In this document: positions 60,328-64,000 of the stretch, one piece after another
Numbering within the stretch: position 1 is the stretch's first letter
Layout of the letters: each line of letters starts with the position of its first letter
Assembly (NCBI RefSeq): GCF_001514215.1
Contig: NZ_KQ948873.1
Location: 1-64,000, forward strand
From: Streptomyces bungoensis
GTDB taxonomy: Bacteria; Actinomycetota; Actinomycetes; Streptomycetales; Streptomycetaceae
Length of the DNA: 64,000 nucleotides
Direction of reading: 5' to 3'
Made by a program: the position numbers and the translations under genes
The notes under the pieces: generated by a model
What the model was told of the DNA's origin: nothing
Seen by the model: only the letters and a program-made list of their open reading frames with translations
The model's database searches: none

Positions 60328-61116
60328 TCAGTTGGTGAAGAAGTTCTTCAGCTCGGGCGCGAGGACGGCCGGTTCCACGGCGATGCCCTGACCGGGCAGC
60401 GCGTGCAGGCGGGCGTCCGGCAGGGCAGCGGTGACCGCCTTGGCAGAGGCCTGCAGCCATGCGTCCGCCTCGCCGCCGTGCACCACGAACACCGGGACGG
60501 CGACGGAGGCCAGGTCCTCGGTCGGCAGGGCGAAGTCGTCGCCGACGATGGTCGTGTCGTACGGCAGCGTGTGCGCCAGGGCCTCGAGGCCCGCCCAGAA
60601 CGGGGCGAACTTCATGCCGGCGACGGCCTCGGCCGGCGCCCCCATGCCCTCGGTCATGAAGAACTCGACGGCCTCGGCACGCTGTCCGGAGGCGCTGAGC
60701 TCGGTGAGCTTGGCGGTGAAGCCGGCCGGGGGGCGCGGTCCTGTCTCGTCGACGACGTACGGCGGGTCGTAGACGGCGATCTGCGTGATGGGCAGACCTG
60801 CGGCGGCGGCCTTGAACGCCAGGGCGCCGCCGGCCGACAGGCCGAACACCCTGGCCGAGCCGCCGGCCTCGGCGATGAGCGCCGCGAGGTCCTCGATCTC
60901 CCGTTCCACGGCGTACTCGGCGGCGTCGCCGCTGTCCCCGCGGCCGCGGCGGTCGTAGTTGAAGACAGTGAAGTGGGGGGCCAGTTCCTCGGCCAGCTGC
61001 GTCATGGTCGGATGCGCCCGCTCGCTGAAGGAACCGCCGATGAGGATCAGCGGTTCGCCCTCGCCGGAGCGGTCGTAGGCGATCGTGGTGCCGTCGGCGG
61101 ACTGAACTGTGTTCAT
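60328..61116 (-). CDS. Alpha/beta-hydrolase
   Basis: A 262-aa hydrolase: GGSFSERAHP oxyanion region, nucleophile Ser in GLSAGGAL near residue 96, Asp-containing YDRRGRGDSG. The catalytic His is not obvious: the expected C-terminal GH reads LPGQGIAVEP, so the triad may be incomplete. ATG 61116 with AGGAG. It is a single-gene unit with its own copy of the shared motif. It could be a thioesterase-like or detoxifying enzyme; a binding role is possible if the His is really absent. Confidence 0.85.
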   Translation of the reverse strand: MNTVQSADGTTIAYDRSGEGEPLILIGGSFSERAHPTMTQLAEELAPHFTVFNYDRRGRGDSGDAAEYAVEREIEDLAALIAEAGGSARVFGLSAGGALAFKAAAAGLPITQIAVYDPPYVVDETGPRPPAGFTAKLTELSASGQRAEAVEFFMTEGMGAPAEAVAGMKFAPFWAGLEALAHTLPYDTTIVGDDFALPTEDLASVAVPVFVVHGGEADAWLQASAKAVTAALPDARLHALPGQGIAVEPAVLAPELKNFFTN

Positions 61117-61205
61117 TGTTCTCCTGAAGGACATGGGCGCCGGGCTGGGCGGGCGGGTGTCGGGTTGGTGTGCCCACCCAGGGTGCTGACGTCGGGGGAT
61201 GCGGC

Positions 61206-61223
61206 GCATCTTCGGAATTGCTG
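61206..61223 (-). promoter_or_regulatory. Shared 18-bp motif, site 11 (toward alpha/beta-hydrolase)
   Basis: Reads CAGCAATTCCGAAGATGC on the minus strand, ending 89 bp before the ATG. Confidence 0.72.
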
Positions 61224-61246
61224 CGTCCGCACCGGGGCGCGCCGAG

Positions 61247-61272
61247 CCCCGGAGACCGACGGGTCTCCGGGG
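61247..61272. terminator. Hairpin terminator after acyltransferase gene
   Basis: An 11-bp stem CCCCGGAGACC (61247-61257), 4-base loop, pairing with 61262-61272; lies 25 bp beyond the acyltransferase stop on the minus strand. Confidence 0.85.
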
Positions 61273-61297
61273 CAGGTGGTTCGGGCTCGTACGCCGG

Positions 61298-62593
61298 TCA
61301 GCGCGGTCCGGCGACGGTGTAGGCGTCCCGCGTGGTGACGGCGGTCTGGGTGGTGCCGTTCCTGCGGGCGGCCCAGCGGCCGACGGCGTTCACGATCGGA
61401 CGTTCGATGAGGTAGTGGCTCGCGGTGGCCGCCAGGATGCTGCCGACGAGCACCGCGGTCATCAGCTCGGGGAAGCCGATCGTGCCCCGCAGTTGGTTCA
61501 TCAGTCCCGGCTGGGTGCCGAAGACGCTGCCCGTCTGGAACCAGAAGTACATGATCGCGAAGTGCCACAGGTAGATGCCGTAGGAGATACGGCCGAGGTA
61601 GCGCGAGACGGGGTTGGCGACGATCGCGTCGACGACCCGGGACTTGGCACCGGGGATCGAGAGCGGCATCACCATCAGGTAGGAGAAGACCAGCAGCAGG
61701 AAGTACTGGGTCAGGGCGAGGCCCACGCCCTCGTAGTCACCGTAGCCGGGGCGGCCGAAGGGCTGGGTGCAGTTGAAGGCGTAGACGGCCGCCGCGCCGA
61801 TCCAGAACAGCAGCGGGTGGTTGGCAGCGACGCGGTACAGAGCGGGCTTGCGGTCGGGCCGCAGCTCTGCGAGGACGTGCAGGAGGGCCATCCCCATGCC
61901 GAGGGCGAAGGCTCCGCCCACACCCAGCGGCCACCAGTACTCGTTGGGGTAGATGCCCATCTGCGGTCGGTGGATGTACCACGTCCACACGGCCGATCCG
62001 GCCGTGATCAGCACGAGCGGGACGGACATGCGGCGCACCTTGCGCACCGGGTCGTCCGTGCCGCGGGCCAGCCAGTGCATCAGCAGGGCGAGCAGGGGCA
62101 GCGCGAGGTAGTACTGCATCTCGGCCGGGACGGTCCAGGCCGGGTCCATGCCGGCGATCCACGTGTAGTCGTACACCTGGAGCATCAGGATCGGTCGCAG
62201 CACGTACCACACGCTGTGGACGGCCTGGAAGTTGAGCAGGAACACGCAGACAAGGGAGAGCAGGATGTAGGCGGGCCACAGCCGCGCCGCGCGCTTGGCG
62301 AGGAAGGGCCCGATCTTGGGGCGCTCTCCGGCGCCGAGGCTCCAGCGGGCGAAGGGCCGGTAGAGCAGCATGCCGGACAGGACGAAGAACGGGCCGAGCG
62401 CCAGCGGCCGCATACCCGCCAGCAGGTCGGCCAGGGCCGGGTTGCCCGGCTTCGCCGTGTAGGCACCCATGACTCCGGCGGCGAAGGACGTGTGGACGGC
62501 CGCCACTCCGAGGGCACACAGCGCGCGGACACCGTCGAGGCCCCCGACGCGCTTGGTCTGATGGGCCGGTGCCGCGGCCCGCTTGGCATTCAC
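61298..62593 (-). CDS. Membrane acyltransferase (acyltransferase-3 family)
   Basis: A 431-aa integral membrane protein with about 10 hydrophobic segments. GLDGVRALCALGVAAVHT near the N-terminus carries the conserved Arg and His of the OafA/NodX acyltransferase-3 family. It transfers an acyl group to a hydroxyl at the membrane; in the C-1027 pathway an acyltransferase attaches benzoxazolinate to the amino sugar, so this is a candidate for that step. GTG 62593 (GAGGAG 10 bp ahead) is preferred over ATG 62659, which has no spacing to its AGGAG and would overlap a motif copy. Confidence 0.85.
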   Translation of the reverse strand: MNAKRAAAPAHQTKRVGGLDGVRALCALGVAAVHTSFAAGVMGAYTAKPGNPALADLLAGMRPLALGPFFVLSGMLLYRPFARWSLGAGERPKIGPFLAKRAARLWPAYILLSLVCVFLLNFQAVHSVWYVLRPILMLQVYDYTWIAGMDPAWTVPAEMQYYLALPLLALLMHWLARGTDDPVRKVRRMSVPLVLITAGSAVWTWYIHRPQMGIYPNEYWWPLGVGGAFALGMGMALLHVLAELRPDRKPALYRVAANHPLLFWIGAAAVYAFNCTQPFGRPGYGDYEGVGLALTQYFLLLVFSYLMVMPLSIPGAKSRVVDAIVANPVSRYLGRISYGIYLWHFAIMYFWFQTGSVFGTQPGLMNQLRGTIGFPELMTAVLVGSILAATASHYLIERPIVNAVGRWAARRNGTTQTAVTTRDAYTVAGPR

Positions 62594-62656
62594 TGCGACG
62601 AAGCTCCTCTGCGTCTCGATGGCTTGTTCAGCATGGGCATGGCGTGAATGCCGCGC

Positions 62657-62674
62657 CATCTCCTGCCGTGCTGT
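62657..62674 (-). promoter_or_regulatory. Shared 18-bp motif, site 12 (weaker; toward acyltransferase)
   Basis: Reads CAGCACGGCAGGAGATGG on the minus strand, with G instead of C at the end as in site 9. Ends 63 bp before the GTG. Confidence 0.5.
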
Positions 62675-62729
62675 GTTGCCGGGGCCCTCCGCGCCCCTTC
62701 CGGTGGGTCGCCAACGGCCCTGTGACGCA

Positions 62730-62747
62730 CGGCAATCCAGGAGATGC
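62730..62747 (+). promoter_or_regulatory. Shared 18-bp motif, site 13 (toward adenylation-domain gene)
   Basis: Reads CGGCAATCCAGGAGATGC, ending 94 bp before the ATG at 62842. Faces away from site 12. Confidence 0.66.
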
Positions 62748-62841
62748 AGCGCGCGTCGAGCCTGTGTGACCGTTCCGGCTGACCCGTCAGGCCGCCTGCG
62801 TGCGGGCTGCCCTCGGCAGGGACGAGCGATTGGACAACACG

Positions 62842-64000
62842 ATGGGTTCCACCTCGATTCACGAACGTTTCGCCGCGCAGGCGCGCCGGACGCCGGACGC
62901 GGTGGCGGTGTCGGCGGGTGACCTGAGGCTGACCTACCGTCAGCTGGACGAGCGGGCCAATCGGCTCGCCCACCGCCTGCTCCAGGCAGGTGTCGAACCC
63001 GGGGATCCGGTCGCGGTGCTGATGGAACGCTCCCCCGACGTGGTGGTGGCGATCCTCGCCGCTCTCAAGGCCGGCGCCTTCTACTTGCCGCTGCACAGCG
63101 CCTATCCGCTGCCGCGGATGCAGCAGATCATGGATCGGGCCGGCTCCCCCGTGCTGCTCACCGACCTGTCGAGCGAGGCGCGCGGGCTGCCCCGCACCCG
63201 CCGGGTGATCCTGCCCGCCGGCGACCGGGCCACAGCCGAGGCACCCAGCACCGACCCGGATGTCCCGGTCGGCCCGAACGCGCCGGCCTACGTGATCCAC
63301 ACGTCCGGCTCCACCGGTGAGCCGAAGGGCGTCGAGGTCCCCCACCGCGGCGTCCTCGGCCTGGCCGACGACTCCTGCTGGGACGGGGAGGCGCACCGGC
63401 GGATCCTGGCGCTCGCCCCGTACGCCTTCGGTGTCTCCACCTACGAGCTGTGGGTCCCGCTGCTGCGGGGCGGTCAGATCGTGCTGCCGCCGCCGGGCGA
63501 CCTGGACGTGCGCACGGTGCGCCGGCTCATCAGCGCGCACGACATCACCGCACTGCACGTCACCGCCGGTCTGTTCCGCCTCTTCGCCGACGAGGCCCCG
63601 GACAGCTTCGCCTCCGTGCGCGAGGTCCTCACCGGAGGGGACGTCATCTCCCCGACGGCCGTCAAGCGCGTCCTGGACGCCTGCCCGGACCTCGTCGTGC
63701 GTGCCATGTACGGCGCCACCGAGGTGTCCTCGTTCGCCGCCTGCGCCACCCTCACCGCGCCCTACGAGCCGACGGCGGTGATCCCCGTCGGCCACCCGCT
63801 GGACACCGTCGACGCTCGGCTGCTGGACGAGCGGATGCGACCGGTCGCGGACGGCGCGATCGGCGAGCTGTACATCGCCGGCGACCGGCTCGCCCTCGGC
63901 TACCACGGGCGGCCGGACCTGACGGCGGAACGCTTCGTCGAGGACCCCCGGACGCCGGGGTTGCGGATGTACCGAACCGGCGACCTCATGCGCGGCGGCC
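62842..64000 (+). CDS. NRPS adenylation domain, beta-amino-acid type (SgcC1-like), cut by right edge
   Basis: The visible 386 residues start with an adenylation domain directly (GSTSIHERFAAQARRTPDAV), with no condensation domain. Core motifs are present: LTYRQLDERAN, the P-loop HTSGSTGEPKG, YGATE, GELYIAGD and YRTGDLMRGG. In the A4 region the residue that is normally Asp235, which holds the alpha-amine of the substrate, is Gly (PYAFGVSTYELW). Loss of this Asp fits a beta-amino acid, as in SgcC1, which activates (S)-beta-tyrosine. The aminomutase at 38.9 kb would provide it. Whether a carrier domain follows lies off the window. Confidence 0.9.
   Translation, partial: MGSTSIHERFAAQARRTPDAVAVSAGDLRLTYRQLDERANRLAHRLLQAGVEPGDPVAVLMERSPDVVVAILAALKAGAFYLPLHSAYPLPRMQQIMDRAGSPVLLTDLSSEARGLPRTRRVILPAGDRATAEAPSTDPDVPVGPNAPAYVIHTSGSTGEPKGVEVPHRGVLGLADDSCWDGEAHRRILALAPYAFGVSTYELWVPLLRGGQIVLPPPGDLDVRTVRRLISAHDITALHVTAGLFRLFADEAPDSFASVREVLTGGDVISPTAVKRVLDACPDLVVRAMYGATEVSSFAACATLTAPYEPTAVIPVGHPLDTVDARLLDERMRPVADGAIGELYIAGDRLALGYHGRPDLTAERFVEDPRTPGLRMYRTGDLMRGG

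Noticed and set aside
1..64000. tRNA, rRNA, CRISPR arrays, insertion sequences or attachment sites
   Set aside because: I looked for cloverleaf-type sequences, spaced repeats and transposase motifs and found none; short RNAs could still be missed by eye.

Overview
The window is high-GC actinobacterial DNA, almost certainly Streptomyces. Coding is dense, GTG starts are common, and many genes are coupled by ATGA or GTGA overlaps. Nearly all of it is secondary metabolism. The only housekeeping-like gene is the 5' end of a SAM synthetase at the left edge. I see no rRNA, tRNA, CRISPR array, insertion sequence or transcriptional regulator.

Right half (about 35-64 kb): this looks like the peripheral part of a chromoprotein enediyne cluster of the C-1027/macromomycin type. 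It holds a neocarzinostatin-family apoprotein (42407-42847), a tyrosine 2,3-aminomutase-type MIO enzyme, a free-standing adenylation domain whose alpha-amine Asp is replaced (cut by the right edge), an SgcF-type epoxide hydrolase and a DHA2 exporter. A minus-strand cassette (49.5-57.9 kb) fits a methoxylated benzoxazolinate: chorismate amination as a split TrpE/TrpG pair, an iron-sulfur flavoprotein dehydrogenase, two phenylacetate-CoA-ligase-like adenylating enzymes, a P450 and a methyltransferase. An MMPL exporter and a membrane acyltransferase follow. A chorismatase plus aryl-CoA ligase (36.3-38.8 kb) suggests a second chorismate-derived unit, probably 3-hydroxybenzoate. The enediyne polyketide synthase is not in the window and would be expected beyond the right edge.

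Left half (about 1.5-33 kb): this does not match a pathway I recognise. Block A (plus, 2.0-16.1 kb) has an alpha-KG dioxygenase, HpaI-type aldolase, cysteine-synthase-like enzyme, asparagine-synthetase-like enzyme, PrpF-like isomerase, acyl-CoA-dehydrogenase-like flavoprotein, dihydroorotase-like amidohydrolase, a fused monooxygenase/flavin reductase, an SH3-like protein, a 61-aa peptide, an R2-like diiron protein, an MFS exporter and a BtrH-like protein. Block B (minus, 16.1-23.2 kb) has a glycosyltransferase, ketosynthase, AMP ligase, ThDP enzyme, a ketosynthase-like fragment and an aldehyde-dehydrogenase-like reductase. Block C (plus, 23.5-33.3 kb) has an FkbH-like protein, UDP-xylose-synthase-like enzyme, double GNAT, three ATP-grasp enzymes, a serine acetyltransferase and a cysteine synthase.

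The main new observation is an 18-bp motif, GCA-N6-RAGATGC. I found it by eye at 13 intergenic sites, 59-131 bp upstream of start codons and always oriented toward the gene. It occurs in both halves, so blocks A and B are probably controlled together with the enediyne-type genes.
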